Assembly (NCBI RefSeq): GCF_029893365.1
Contig: NZ_JARXUZ010000001.1
Coordinates: 3,038,001-3,102,000 of the forward strand
Reading direction: 5' to 3'
DNA from: Cryobacterium sp. CG_9.6
GTDB lineage: Bacteria > Actinomycetota > Actinomycetes > Actinomycetales > Microbacteriaceae
Length of the DNA: 64,000 nucleotides
The notes beneath the pieces were generated by a model, which was given only the letters and a program-made list of their open reading frames with translations, searched no databases and was not told the origin of the DNA. A program made the position numbers and the translations under genes. This document shows positions 7,778 through 16,443 of the stretch, one piece after another. How positions within the stretch are numbered: position 1 is the stretch's first letter; each line of letters begins with the position of its first letter.

Positions 7778-8349
7778 GGCACTCGTTTAGCGGGCCGGCA
7801 CTCGGTTGGACACGTGCCAGGCAGGCAAACGAGTGCCGCGAGCCAGGTGGAGCGGCCCAGGTGTAGCCGCGCCGGCTGTGCGGCAGTACTCCGCGGGATG
7901 CACGGCACGCTCGCGGCACTCGTTTAGTGGACGCGGCCCTTTCGCGGCACTTGTTTAGCGGACCGGCACTCGGTTGGACACGTGCCGGTCAGTCAAACAA
8001 GTGCCGCGGCACAGATGGGGCGGCACAGGTGCAGCCGTCCACGCTGCGCAGCGGCACTCCGCAGGATGCCCGGCACTCTCGCGGCACTCGTTTTGTGGAC
8101 GCGGCACACTCGCGGCACTCGTTCAGTGGGCCGGCACTCGTTTGAACACGTGCCGGGCAGTCAAACGAGTGCCGCGGCCCAGATGGAGCGGCCCAGGTGC
8201 AGCCGCGCCAGCTGTGCAGCAGTACTCCGCAGGATGCCAGGCACGCTCGCGGCACTCGTTTTGTGGACGCGGCACACTCGCGGCACTTGTTTAGGCGACC
8301 GGCACTCGTTTGGACAGGTGCCGCGCAGGCAAACGAGTGCCGCGACCGC
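7778..8349. repeat. Tandem repeat array with exact 168-bp period
   Basis: Copies begin at 7778, 7946, 8114 and 8282, each exactly 168 bp apart; the fourth is partial. Each unit starts with GGCACTYGTTTAG, contains GGCACTCGKTTG and an inverted AAACGAGTGCC or AAACAAGTGCC about 60 bp on, and ends with a GCAGTACTCCGC-GGATGC segment. The arms GGCACTCGTTT / AAACGAGTGCC can form a hairpin in every unit. No gene is seen; the open frames here exist because 168 is a multiple of three. Confidence 0.9.
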
Positions 8350-8372
8350 CCGTGCCGCCGCACGCGCCGCAG

Positions 8373-8762
8373 CTACGCGTTCTGCAGCACCGAGAGGATG
8401 TTGCCCGCTGGGTCCGTAAACCAGGCGATCTCCGGGTCTCCCCCACGTTGAATACCCTTGTGGTCCTGCTCGGCGAACTGCTCGTAGCGCAGAAACTCGA
8501 CGCCGCGCTCGGTGAGCTCGTCCACGGCCACGTCGATATCGGCCACGACAAAGTTGAGAATGGTGAACACGGCAGGCACGTGGTCGGGTTTGAGGTACAC
8601 GATGACCTCGGCGCCGCCCGGCAGCATCAGCCTGAGCATCCCCCGGTCACTGTCGTCGCGCACCTCAATACCCAGCGTGTCACCGTAAAACCCGGCCGCC
8701 ACCTCAAGATCGTTCACCGCGAATCCGCTAAACGCGTGCTGAATTCCGAGAGATATTGTCAT
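8373..8762 (-). CDS. VOC (glyoxalase/bleomycin-resistance) family protein
   Basis: A 129-aa single-module vicinal-oxygen-chelate protein. The repeated beta-alpha-beta-beta-beta modules are visible: FSGFAVNDLEVAAGFYGDTLGIEV in the first half and ILNFVVADIDVAVDELTERGVEFL in the second, ending in the usual FTDPAGNILSVLQ. GGAG lies 6 nt before ATG 8762. It follows the exporter permease on the same strand after 46 bp, so co-transcription with the drug-type ABC exporter is plausible. VOC proteins near such exporters often bind or modify an antibiotic; the ligand here is unknown. Confidence 0.9.
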   Translation of the reverse strand: MTISLGIQHAFSGFAVNDLEVAAGFYGDTLGIEVRDDSDRGMLRLMLPGGAEVIVYLKPDHVPAVFTILNFVVADIDVAVDELTERGVEFLRYEQFAEQDHKGIQRGGDPEIAWFTDPAGNILSVLQNA

Positions 8763-8808
8763 GTCAAGCTCCTTGCTTCGAGACGCGTCGAGAGGGGAAC
8801 ACCGAAAA

Positions 8809-9651
8809 CTACCGGGAGCTGATGCGCGCGAACTTGCGGATACACAGCGGCACGAACACCAGCAGCATCACGGTGATGCCGATGAGCGAGGCCAGAATGG
8901 GGTTCTGCATCGTCCAGATGTCGGGCGCCGGAGCCGTGCCAAGGTTGCCAAACAGCTGCCGCACCGCCTGCACCAGCGACGACACCGGGTTCCACTCCGC
9001 GAAGATACGCAGGGGCGTGGGCAGGGTGTCGCTGGGGACGAACGCATTGGACACGAACGTGAGCGGGAACAGAATCAAGAAGGAGGCGTTGTTGATCACC
9101 TCGGGACTTTTCACGCTCATCCCGAGCAGCGCCATCACCCAGCTGAATGCGTAGGCAAAGAGCAGCAGCAGCCCCACTCCAGCCAGAAACTGCCCGGGCG
9201 ACGAGGTGACGCGCCAGCCCACGGCCAGTCCGGTGAGCATCATGATGATCATCGAAATGGTGTTCAGCGCAAGGTCGCCGTTGGTGCGGCCGATCAGCAC
9301 CGACGACGACGTCATCGGCAGGCTGCGGAACCGGTCGATGATGCCTTCCTTCAGGTCGAGCGCCATGGCAGAACCCGAGTAGGTGGCCCCGAAAACCACG
9401 GTCTGCGCAAAGATCCCGGCCATCAGAAACTGAGTGTAGTCGGTGCCCTCTACCGAAATCGCCCCGCCGTACACCTGGCTGAACAGCAGCACGAACATAA
9501 TCGGCTGAATCACCGCGAATACGAGCACGTCGGGCGACCGCTTCACCTTAATCAGGTTGCGCTTGGTCACGGTCCACCCGTCGGAATACCACTCCGACCG
9601 CGGGTTCCACGAGATCTCCGGCGCCGAACGCGTCTCGGTTACCGCACTCAT
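8809..9651 (-). CDS. ABC-2 type permease of a DrrAB-like drug exporter
   Basis: A 280-aa polytopic membrane protein with six predicted hydrophobic segments after a cytoplasmic N-terminus. RSPDVLVFAVIQPIMFVLLFSQVYGG and a long FLMAGIFAQTVVFGATYSGSAMALDLKEGIIDRFRSLPM stretch are typical of DrrB/ABC-2 permeases. The start codon overlaps the ATPase stop (ATGA at 9648-9651), so the two are translationally coupled. Together they should export a hydrophobic compound; the substrate is not visible. Confidence 0.9.
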   Translation of the reverse strand: MSAVTETRSAPEISWNPRSEWYSDGWTVTKRNLIKVKRSPDVLVFAVIQPIMFVLLFSQVYGGAISVEGTDYTQFLMAGIFAQTVVFGATYSGSAMALDLKEGIIDRFRSLPMTSSSVLIGRTNGDLALNTISMIIMMLTGLAVGWRVTSSPGQFLAGVGLLLLFAYAFSWVMALLGMSVKSPEVINNASFLILFPLTFVSNAFVPSDTLPTPLRIFAEWNPVSSLVQAVRQLFGNLGTAPAPDIWTMQNPILASLIGITVMLLVFVPLCIRKFARISSR

Positions 9652-10658
9652 GCGGTCCTCCCGGCCTTCTGCTTGGCGGGCTTCTCGGCATCCGGATCGG
9701 CGTCCTGGGTGACGTCAGCCTTGTGCCCGGTGAGCTTCAAAAACACGTCGTCCAGGGTGGGCCGACGCATCCCGGCATCGTGCAGCTCAATCCCGGCCGC
9801 GCCGAGCTCGGCCAGCACGTGCTGCAGCGCTTGCGGCCCGTCATTGACGGCCACATTCACGCCGCGTCCGTCGGTCGACACGCTCGCCTCCCCCGCACCA
9901 TGACGCATGAGGATGCCGCGGGCCGCGTCGCTATCGCGGGCATCCATCAAAGCCACCTCCAGTCGGTGCCCACCAATCTGGGCCTTCAGCTGGTCGGACG
10001 TTCCTTCAGCAATGACGCGCCCGTCGTCGATCACCACAATGTCGTCGGCGAGCTGGTCGGCCTCTTCGAGGTACTGCGTGGTGAGCAGCACGGTCGTGCC
10101 GTCGGCGACGAGCTTTTTGATGATCGTCCAGAGCGCGATGCGACTGCGCGGGTCGAGGCCCGTGGTCGGTTCGTCGAGAAACAGCACCTTGGGCCTGATC
10201 ACGAGCGCGCCGGCGAGGTCGATGCGGCGCCGCATACCGCCGGAGAAGCCCTTCACCGGCCGATTGCCGGCCGCGGTCAGTTCAAACAGGTCGATGAGTT
10301 CGTGCGCCCGCACCCGCGCCGCGTCGCCGCCCAAATGGTAGAGGCGACCCACCATTTCGAGGTTCTCGAAGCCGGTGAGGTTCTCGTCCACGGCCGCGTA
10401 CTGGCCGGATACCCCGATGATGCGCCGGACGGCCTTGGGGTTGTGCACGACGTCGATTCCGTCGAGAAAGGCGCTGCCGGCATCCGGTCGAATCAGTGTG
10501 GTGAGCATCTTGACGACGGTGGTTTTGCCGGCGCCGTTGGGCCCGAGGAGCGCCTTCACCGTGCCACGCGGCACCTGCAGGTTGAGCCCGGCGAGCGCGT
10601 GCACCGGACCCGTCTTGGAACGGTAGGTCTTCGTTAAGCCGGTGGCCTCAATGATCAC
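9648..10658 (-). CDS. ABC exporter ATP-binding protein, DrrA-like
   Basis: A 336-aa ATPase: Walker A GPNGAGKT (about 39-46), signature KGFSGGMRRRIDLA, Walker B VLFLDEPTTGLD, switch His about ten residues after the D-loop region, and the DrrA-type C-terminal regulatory domain (LAELGAAGIELHDAGMRRPTLDDVFLKLTG). The last 20 residues are Lys/Pro-rich. The start is GTG 10658 with AAGGA about 9 nt upstream. First gene of an exporter operon with the permease and the VOC gene. Antibiotic export or self-resistance is the family role. Confidence 0.92.
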   Translation of the reverse strand: MIIEATGLTKTYRSKTGPVHALAGLNLQVPRGTVKALLGPNGAGKTTVVKMLTTLIRPDAGSAFLDGIDVVHNPKAVRRIIGVSGQYAAVDENLTGFENLEMVGRLYHLGGDAARVRAHELIDLFELTAAGNRPVKGFSGGMRRRIDLAGALVIRPKVLFLDEPTTGLDPRSRIALWTIIKKLVADGTTVLLTTQYLEEADQLADDIVVIDDGRVIAEGTSDQLKAQIGGHRLEVALMDARDSDAARGILMRHGAGEASVSTDGRGVNVAVNDGPQALQHVLAELGAAGIELHDAGMRRPTLDDVFLKLTGHKADVTQDADPDAEKPAKQKAGRTA

Positions 10659-10694
10659 GCTGCGCAGTCCTTTGCCTGGTGGTTCACGGGAGGA

Positions 10695-11624
10695 TTAAAG
10701 GCTAGCCACCCGGCCTTCCCGTGACAACCGTTCGGGGGTACCGGAGTCGGCGGCGGCCCAGAGTGATGCGAAGTGGTGAATAGGGCCAGCGCCTCGGCCC
10801 ACGTGAAGCTCGTCCGCGTGGCGCAGGCTCTCGGTGACCCAGGCTTTTGCGGCCGCGAGTGCGAGTTCCCAGTCGCCGAGGCGCGCCTGCTGCGTGGCCA
10901 TCGCGCTCGAGAGGGAGCAGCCGGTGCCGTGAGTGTTGTTCGTGACCACGCGCTCGGCCCCCAGTTCCACAACCGTGCGGCCACCCGAGAGGGACCCGCT
11001 GGCATCGACGAGGGCGTCCGGCGAACGGGTGCCGGCGAGGTGTCCACCCTTCACGAGCACGATCACTCCGTGCGCCGCCGATACCGCGAGCGCTTGAGCC
11101 AACGCCTCGCCCCAGGTGAGCGCCGTCGTGGCCTGGGCGAGAACGGCCAGCTCGGGCAGGTTCGGCGTAACAACATGGGCGAGGGAGAGCAGCTCGCGCA
11201 GGGCCGCCTCTGCCGGTTCGTCAAGTAGGCGGTCGCCGCTCGTGGCGACCATCACCGGGTCGAGCACCACAATGGGCGGGCGGATGCGTCGCAGCCACCC
11301 GCTGACCTCGTCGATCACGTGCGCGTTGGAGAGCATGCCAATCTTGACCGCATCAATAACCACGTCGTCGCTGACCGCATCGAGTTGCTCTCGCAGAAAA
11401 GACACCGGCGGCACGTGCACGGCTCGCACACCCTGCGTGTTTTGGGCCACAAGCGCGGTGACCACGGCCATGCCGTAGCCGCCGTTGGCCGAGATGCTCT
11501 TAAGGTCGGCCTGAATGCCGGCACCGCCCGTGGGATCGGTTCCGGCAATGCTCAGCACCCGCGCAATCCGGCCCCCGCCCGGCCCAACTTTGGCCGCGCC
11601 CGCCCGCCCCGGCCGGACGCTCAC
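10695..11624 (-). CDS. thiD: Hydroxymethylpyrimidine/phosphomethylpyrimidine kinase
   Basis: A 309-aa ThiD: phosphorylates HMP and HMP-P to HMP-PP for thiamine synthesis. Signatures: VLSIAGTDPTGGAGIQADLKS near the start, ALVAQNTQGV, VLDPVMVATSGDRLL, and the ribokinase-like C-terminal NNTHGTGCSLSSA with the catalytic Asp position replaced by the usual ThiD G-T-G-C loop. GTG 11624 overlaps the ThiE stop (GTGA), which decides the start. The C-terminal 40 residues (after LHVGRGAGPIHHF) extend past the usual end. Last gene of thiM-thiE-thiD, under the TPP riboswitch. Confidence 0.93.
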   Translation of the reverse strand: MSVRPGRAGAAKVGPGGGRIARVLSIAGTDPTGGAGIQADLKSISANGGYGMAVVTALVAQNTQGVRAVHVPPVSFLREQLDAVSDDVVIDAVKIGMLSNAHVIDEVSGWLRRIRPPIVVLDPVMVATSGDRLLDEPAEAALRELLSLAHVVTPNLPELAVLAQATTALTWGEALAQALAVSAAHGVIVLVKGGHLAGTRSPDALVDASGSLSGGRTVVELGAERVVTNNTHGTGCSLSSAMATQQARLGDWELALAAAKAWVTESLRHADELHVGRGAGPIHHFASLWAAADSGTPERLSREGRVASL

Positions 11625-12286
11625 GCGGCACCAGCCCAGGCCTGGGCGAAGGCCCGAGTAGCTTCTTCGGGGTCGGCCGCGGCGCAGATGGCCGACACCA
11701 CGGCCATTCCCGCCGCTCCGGCGGCTCGCAGCGCCCCGGTATCGGCGAGACCGACACCGCCAATGGCCACACACGGCAACGACGTGGTAGCCGCGAGGCG
11801 TGCAAATCCGGCCACACCGAGCGGCTCCGGGTGGTCTTTCTTCGTGAGTGTGGGGCGGATCACGCCCATCCCGAGGTAGTCCACGGTTCCGGGTGCAAGC
11901 GCGTGCACCGCGTTCAGATGCGCCGGGTGGTTCGCCGTGAGGCCGAGCAGGGCGAGCGGGCCGATGAGCGTGCGTACGGCATCCGCTGGCAGGTCGGACT
12001 GGCCAACATGCACGCCGTCCACCGCCGCGCCAGCTGCCCGGGCCGCGAGGTACACGTCAACCCGGTCGTCAATCACGAGGGCGCACCGCCCGTCCGTGAG
12101 ACGCGCCGCCGCCAGCAGCAGCGCATACAGTTCCCGCGTGGACGCGGTCTTATCGCGAATCTGCACGATGGACACTCCCCCCGCCACCGCGCTCTCAATC
12201 ACCCCGAGCACGCCACGCGCACCGCTCAGGCCTGGGTCGGTCACCAAATAGGTGGATAGATCAGCGGATGCGCGCCGCACGCTCAC
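11621..12286 (-). CDS. thiE: Thiamine-phosphate synthase
   Basis: A 221-aa ThiE: joins HMP-PP and the thiazole phosphate to thiamine phosphate. Seen: [19 protein letters not shown] (the QxRxK pyrophosphate site), [30 protein letters not shown] and the C-terminal [30 protein letters not shown]. The start GTG 12286 overlaps the ThiM stop by four bases. With thiM and thiD this forms a salvage-type set: thiazole and pyrimidine kinases plus the coupling enzyme, no ThiC or ThiG in the window. Confidence 0.95.
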   Translation of the reverse strand: MSVRRASADLSTYLVTDPGLSGARGVLGVIESAVAGGVSIVQIRDKTASTRELYALLLAAARLTDGRCALVIDDRVDVYLAARAAGAAVDGVHVGQSDLPADAVRTLIGPLALLGLTANHPAHLNAVHALAPGTVDYLGMGVIRPTLTKKDHPEPLGVAGFARLAATTSLPCVAIGGVGLADTGALRAAGAAGMAVVSAICAAADPEEATRAFAQAWAGAA

Positions 12287-13095
12287 GAGATCACCGCTAA
12301 CGTGCGCACGTCTTCCGTCGTCACCGCGGCGAGGGCATCGAGGAACGCCACCGAAAAGCTGCCCGGCCCGCTGGCGACGAGCGCGGCCTGCTGCGCCGCA
12401 ATCGTGTACACCGCGCACGCGGCGACGGTCGTGGCGAGCCGATTGACATGCAGAGACGCAAAGGCCGCCATCACCGCCCCGAGGGCGCAGCCGCCGCCGG
12501 TAATGCGGGTGAGGAGGGGCGTGCCGTTGGTGATGCGCACATCCGCTTCGCCATCGGTCACGATGTCGACCGCACCCGATATGGCCACGATCGATCCAAA
12601 CTCGCGGGCCAGCGACCGCCCGGCTGCCAGCGCCGATTCGCCTCCGTCGGTGGCGTCGACGCCGCGCCCGCCCGCGCCCACTCCGGCGAGCGCCAGAATT
12701 TCGGAGGGATTGCCGCGAATAATCGTGGGTCGCAGCGCAACGAGCTCGTGCGCGAGTGCGGTGCGCACCGGCAATGCGCCAATGGCCACCGGGTCGAGCA
12801 CCCACGGCGTACCCGAAGCGGATGCCGCCCGCGCCGTCGCGAGCATCGCCACGCGCTGCTCGGCGTGCGGCGTGCCCAGGTTCACGAGCAGCCCGCTGGC
12901 GAGGGGGGCGAACATCTCGGCTTCCGTGGGCAGGTCAACCATGGCAGCCGACACTCCCAGGGCAAGCAACGCGTTGGCCGTGAAGTTGGTCACCACGGCA
13001 TTGGTGATGCACTGCACGAGCGGAGTTGTGCGGCGCAGATCGGTGAGGAGCTGTGCCGTGGCACGAGCATGGTCGTTCAACAAGCGAGAGTTCAC
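12283..13095 (-). CDS. thiM: Hydroxyethylthiazole kinase
   Basis: A 270-aa ThiM: phosphorylates 4-methyl-5-hydroxyethylthiazole in thiazole salvage. Seen: [45 protein letters not shown], and [16 protein letters not shown] with the catalytic Cys loop. I chose GTG 13095: the GAAGGG element at 13105-13110, part of the last helix of the upstream riboswitch, then lies 9 nt before it. The in-frame ATG 13104 would touch the Shine-Dalgarno, and longer starts fall inside the aptamer. First gene of the thi operon. Confidence 0.93.
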   Translation of the reverse strand: MNSRLLNDHARATAQLLTDLRRTTPLVQCITNAVVTNFTANALLALGVSAAMVDLPTEAEMFAPLASGLLVNLGTPHAEQRVAMLATARAASASGTPWVLDPVAIGALPVRTALAHELVALRPTIIRGNPSEILALAGVGAGGRGVDATDGGESALAAGRSLAREFGSIVAISGAVDIVTDGEADVRITNGTPLLTRITGGGCALGAVMAAFASLHVNRLATTVAACAVYTIAAQQAALVASGPGSFSVAFLDALAAVTTEDVRTLAVIS

Positions 13096-13097
13096 TC

Positions 13098-13182
13098 GCG
13101 ACATCCCTTCGCTAGTTCTGACTAGATCAGGTTCAACGGGTGTGTTCTCAGCCCTCGATCGCGACGGCACCCCGTGTCACAC
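13098..13182 (-). promoter_or_regulatory. TPP riboswitch (thi-box)
   Basis: Read on the minus strand, the thi-box core is complete: ACACGGGGTGC, GGCTGAGAACACACCC, then TTGAACCTGATCTAGTCAGAACTAGCGAAGGGATG. The CTGAGA and ACCTGATCT elements are the conserved pyrimidine and pyrophosphate sensors. A TAGGGT -10-like box lies just upstream (13187-13192), so transcription would begin at the aptamer. The terminal GAAGGG of the closing helix is also the likely ribosome-binding site of thiM, which points to translational control: TPP binding pairs and hides it. Confidence 0.93.
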
Positions 13183-13235
13183 GTCCACCCTAGCGGGGCG
13201 GGCTATGCGTGTCCGTCTCCGGCCTTTGTTGTTGT

Positions 13236-13701
13236 CGCTACTTCAGGAGATCCTCCGAAACACGCACCCGCCGCCCCGGAAACACGCGGCAGGTGACCGG
13301 CGCCCGGCCGGATCTCCTGAACTAGCAACCAGGACTGGCCGCGCTGGCCCTCTGCGAGGCCCCCGCCGGGCGTGCTGCACCAGGCCTGTCCGCATCGGTC
13401 ACGCCCGCCCCCCGTCGTTACTTCAGGAGATCCCCCGAACCACGCGCCCAGCGCCCCGGAAACACGCGGCACACGACTTGCGCCCCGCCGGATCTCCTGA
13501 ACTAGCAACCACAACCGCCAGACAGACCGCCGCACAGGCTGCCACGGGCCCTTCCCGCACGCGCAGCAGCACGCTGCCCAACCTCGATCACGCCCGCCGC
13601 AAGTCGCTACTTCAGGAGATCCCCCGAAACAGGCACCCAGCGCCCGCGGAAACACGCGGCACATCACCCGACCCGAGCCATATCTCCTGAACTAGCAACC
13701 A
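13236..13701. repeat. Three tandem copies of a hairpin repeat (TTCAGGAGATC)
   Basis: Three units at about 13236-13331, 13416-13511 and 13605-13701, spaced about 180 and 189 bp. Each begins TTCAGGAGATCC and ends GATCTCCTGAA followed by CTAGCAACCA, and contains a conserved AAACACGCGGCA centre. The ends are inverted repeats, extended by CGCTAC / CTAGCAACC. The third copy has TATCTCCTGAA. The 80-90-bp spacers are also related (TCACGCCCGCC). They fill the 520-bp gap between the riboswitch and the AAA gene and look like a tandemly amplified REP or MITE-like sequence; no gene is seen. Confidence 0.85.
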
Positions 13702-13708
13702 CACCCAC

Positions 13709-14992
13709 CTACAGCCGGGCGAGGCGCTCGATATCCTCAAGGAACTCAGCGGCGACCTCGGCCGACACGGTCGTTCGGGTGGACAAGATGGCATCCTCAT
13801 AGTCCGCTGTGCTCGGTCCTGCCATGGCGGAGGTGTCGGCAGAATCCAGCGACTGCTCGAGTGCGTTCTGTGACGCCCGGTGGGCGGCGTACTCGATGTC
13901 GGCCGGGGAGAACCCCTCGCTCTTCTCCACCAGAGTGGCGAGATCGACGACACCGACCACGGCCGACGGAATGTACCCGGCCCAGATGGCTTCGCGAGCG
14001 GCCACATCCGGAAGCCCGATCGGAATCACGTAGTCAAAACGTCCGTGGCGGAGGAAGGCCGAGTCGAGGGCGCGAATGAAGTTCGTGGCACAGACGAGCA
14101 GCCGGTCGGGCTGATCCCGGAACGCCGGAATGATCTTCAGCAGCTCATTAGTTACGCCCTGCATAGCCGAGGGCGGGTCACCCTGACGCTGGGCAGCGAT
14201 CTCCTCCACCTCGTCGATGAACACCACGGCATGCTCGAGTTCGGCGATCTTCAGGAACGTTTCGCGCAGCGCGCCGGCCAGACCCTGCGGGTCGGCAGCG
14301 AGACGGGACGGGAACACCTCCACGAACGACCACTCCAGCCGCGACGCAATGGCCTTGGCAAACGTGGTCTTGCCGGTTCCGGGAGGGCCAAACAGCACCA
14401 CGGCCTTGGGCGCCGAGACGCCATACTGCTCGGCCAGGTCGGGGTTGGCCAGCGGCAGCACGAGGCGCCGTTCGAGCAGCTCCTTCTCCCGTTGCATGCC
14501 GCCCACCTTGCTCCACAGGTTGCGCGGCAGCACACGACCGCCTAGCTCGGTGAGCAGCTTGAGTTCCTGACGCTGCACGGGAATGTGCCGTTCGAAGTAG
14601 CGCAGGTTGTGTTTCATTTCGAAGCCGCGGTTGAGGAAGGCATCCACTCGCGTTTCGCTTTCGGGCATCAACGCCGACAGTTTGGTCATACCGTCGGGCG
14701 CCATGCGCGTTTCGAGGGCGGCGAGGAGCCCGGTACCGATGCCGATGCCCTGCCATTTGCGGGCGGTTGCAAGAAATACGATCCAGCCCTGCGCGTGCGC
14801 GGCGCGACCCACGGCGGCACCGATCACCTCGTCACCGTGCACGGCGACGACCGCGTAGTCCTTCTGACAGGAGGCAAGCACCTCCGAGAGTCCGTAGACC
14901 GGCTCCGTATCGGATGCCTTGATCTCCTCCCACAGGCGCAGAATCCCGTCAAGATCATCGGAGTGAAAATCGCGCAGCCGCCAGCCGGTCAT
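13709..14992 (-). CDS. GNAT acetyltransferase fused to AAA+ ATPase
   Basis: A 427-aa two-domain protein. Residues 1-140 form a GNAT domain (acetyl-CoA loop ARKWQGIGIGTGLL, then RVDAFLNRGF); residues about 150-425 form an AAA+ ATPase of the FtsH/Cdc48 class with Walker A GPPGTGKT (202-209), Walker B VFIDEVEE (DE at 260-261), sensor VCATN and Arg-finger region FLRHGRFD. No protease domain follows. ATG 14992 was chosen because GTGAGG lies 6 nt upstream; a GTG 12 nt earlier is possible. It probably acts in the cytosol as an ATP-driven remodeller with an acetyl-transfer function. The target is unknown. Confidence 0.88.
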   Translation of the reverse strand: MTGWRLRDFHSDDLDGILRLWEEIKASDTEPVYGLSEVLASCQKDYAVVAVHGDEVIGAAVGRAAHAQGWIVFLATARKWQGIGIGTGLLAALETRMAPDGMTKLSALMPESETRVDAFLNRGFEMKHNLRYFERHIPVQRQELKLLTELGGRVLPRNLWSKVGGMQREKELLERRLVLPLANPDLAEQYGVSAPKAVVLFGPPGTGKTTFAKAIASRLEWSFVEVFPSRLAADPQGLAGALRETFLKIAELEHAVVFIDEVEEIAAQRQGDPPSAMQGVTNELLKIIPAFRDQPDRLLVCATNFIRALDSAFLRHGRFDYVIPIGLPDVAAREAIWAGYIPSAVVGVVDLATLVEKSEGFSPADIEYAAHRASQNALEQSLDSADTSAMAGPSTADYEDAILSTRTTVSAEVAAEFLEDIERLARL

Positions 14993-15004
14993 TCTGTACC
15001 TCAC

Positions 15005-15503
15005 ATCATTGGGTGTGGTGCCAATCTACGGCACTGCCCACCGGCGCCGACTCCGCGAGACCGCCCACCTCGCAGCACGTGCCGGACCCACCGCTGCCAC
15101 CGGCCACCCCTCGCCGGTGCCTCCCGCGCCCGCCACCACCGCTCAAGCGGAAGCCGATGTCACAGCGGATGCCGTCAGCCTCCGCCGTACCGCCGCCATC
15201 GAGTCGATTTCTGGGTCCACCCCCAAACTCCGTGAACGCTGCTTTCGCGAGGACTGGGTCGTCAGGTGGGCAACGAGAAACCGAATTGCGCATGGCTGCG
15301 CCCACATCAGTCTCCAGATCATCCGGGCCACAGCGTCGGGTCAGACGCGCTCGACAGACGCGCACCGACCAGCAGCAAAAGACCAGCAGTGCCAAAATGC
15401 CTGCGCCTAGATTCCCAGAACACACTAGATTGGCCGTACCGAACCACGACTCGTACATCACAGGTGTGCACCGAAGCAATGCACACCCAGTCTGGAGACA
15501 CTC
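15005..15503. other. Gene-free stretch, nothing recognised
   Basis: About 500 bp upstream of the SDR gene. Open frames on both strands are overlapping, Arg/Pro/Ala-rich and lack ribosome-binding sites. GGAGACACTC before ATG 15504 is the SDR ribosome-binding site, and AGATT words at 15410-15435 could be -10 elements. No repeat of the dispersed families is present. Confidence 0.5.
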
Positions 15504-16259
15504 ATGGCAACGTACGACGTCGACAACCGCTCCGCCATCATCACCGGAGCCGGCTCCGGCATCGGTCGGGCCGTAGCCCTCGAACTCGCCGCCAACGGCG
15601 CGTCCGTTGTCGTCGCCGACCTCCATGCCGACACAGCGGATGCCGTCGTCGCCGAAATTATCGCCGCCGGAGGCATCGCGGTCGCGTTTGCCGGCGACTC
15701 GAGCGACCCGGCCATTGCCGAGGGAGCCATTGCCGTGGCCAACGCCCTCGCTCCCCTGAAGATCGCGGTCAACAACGCCGGCATTGGTGGCCCGGCCGCT
15801 TCCATTGGCGATTACTCCCTCGAGGGCTGGCGCCATGTGATCGAGGTCAACCTCAACGCCGTGTTCTACGGGCTCAAGTTTCAGCTGCCGGCCATCGCCG
15901 CGAACGGTGGCGGTGCCGTCGTGAACATGGCGTCAATCCTCGGCTCCGTGGGCTTCCCCATGTCGAGCGCGTACGTCACCGCTAAGCACGGTCTCCTCGG
16001 CCTCACCCAGAACGCCGCCCTCGAATACGGCGCCCAGAACGTGCGCATCAACGCCGTGGGCCCCGGCTTCATTCACACCCCACTCGTCGACGCCAATCTT
16101 GATGCCGCCACTCAAGACTTCCTCGCCACCAAGCACGCGCTCGGTCGCATGGGAACCCCCCAAGAAGTCTCCGCCCTCGTGGCCTTTCTGGTCTCCGATG
16201 CCGCCTCCTTCATCAGCGGCAGCTACCACCTGGTCGACGGGGGCTACACCGCCCAGTAG
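15504..16259 (+). CDS. Short-chain dehydrogenase/reductase
   Basis: A 251-aa classical SDR, NAD(P)-dependent. Seen: TGAGSGIG cofactor loop (about 15-22), VVVADL with Asp after beta2 (points to NAD rather than NADP), NNAGIGG, the catalytic Ser in NMASILGS, YVTAK (Tyr-x3-Lys), and the C-terminal SFISGSYHLVDGGYTAQ. The closest annotation would be 3-oxoacyl-ACP reductase/glucose-1-dehydrogenase-like; the substrate is unknown. GGAG precedes the ATG. Single gene, next to the IS110 element. Confidence 0.92.
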   Translation: MATYDVDNRSAIITGAGSGIGRAVALELAANGASVVVADLHADTADAVVAEIIAAGGIAVAFAGDSSDPAIAEGAIAVANALAPLKIAVNNAGIGGPAASIGDYSLEGWRHVIEVNLNAVFYGLKFQLPAIAANGGGAVVNMASILGSVGFPMSSAYVTAKHGLLGLTQNAALEYGAQNVRINAVGPGFIHTPLVDANLDAATQDFLATKHALGRMGTPQEVSALVAFLVSDAASFISGSYHLVDGGYTAQ

Positions 16260-16268
16260 CAGCCCGTC

Positions 16269-16308
16269 GCTGGTCGAGGAGCCGGCACGCACTTCGCCGG
16301 CGTCTCGA
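16269..16308. repeat. Half copy of the dispersed GCTGGTCGAG repeat
   Basis: GCTGGTCGAGGAGCCGGCAC followed by a TTCGCCGGCGTCTCGA segment, the left half of the dispersed repeat also found at 33.5, 42.8, 51.5 and 53.4 kb. It breaks off after CGTCTCGA, where other copies continue GACCCCGTGAGCC. The matching right half lies beyond the IS110 element at 17781. Confidence 0.8.
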
Positions 16309-16443
16309 CGCTTCTATGGGAGTTGTCAAGCTGTTGAGGTCTTTTTTGATGATGTTTCGTGAGTCGTGTGGCGTGTTTTTGGGCGCGTGAGGGTGGCGGG
16401 CGGGCCGTCGAAGATGGCCTGTCCGCTGGGCGGTGGTGTCGTT

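Noticed and set aside
7974-8419. Long frames through the 168-bp repeats.
   Set aside because: The period is a multiple of three, so frames stay open by construction; no start signal.
9723-10637. A 304-codon frame on the plus strand opposite the DrrA-like ATPase.
   Set aside because: Antisense shadow; the minus strand carries the complete ABC ATPase motifs.
15006-15836. Minus-strand frame overlapping the SDR and the 500-bp gap.
   Set aside because: Gly/Asp/Val-rich shadow of the SDR gene in its first half; no ribosome-binding site in the gap.
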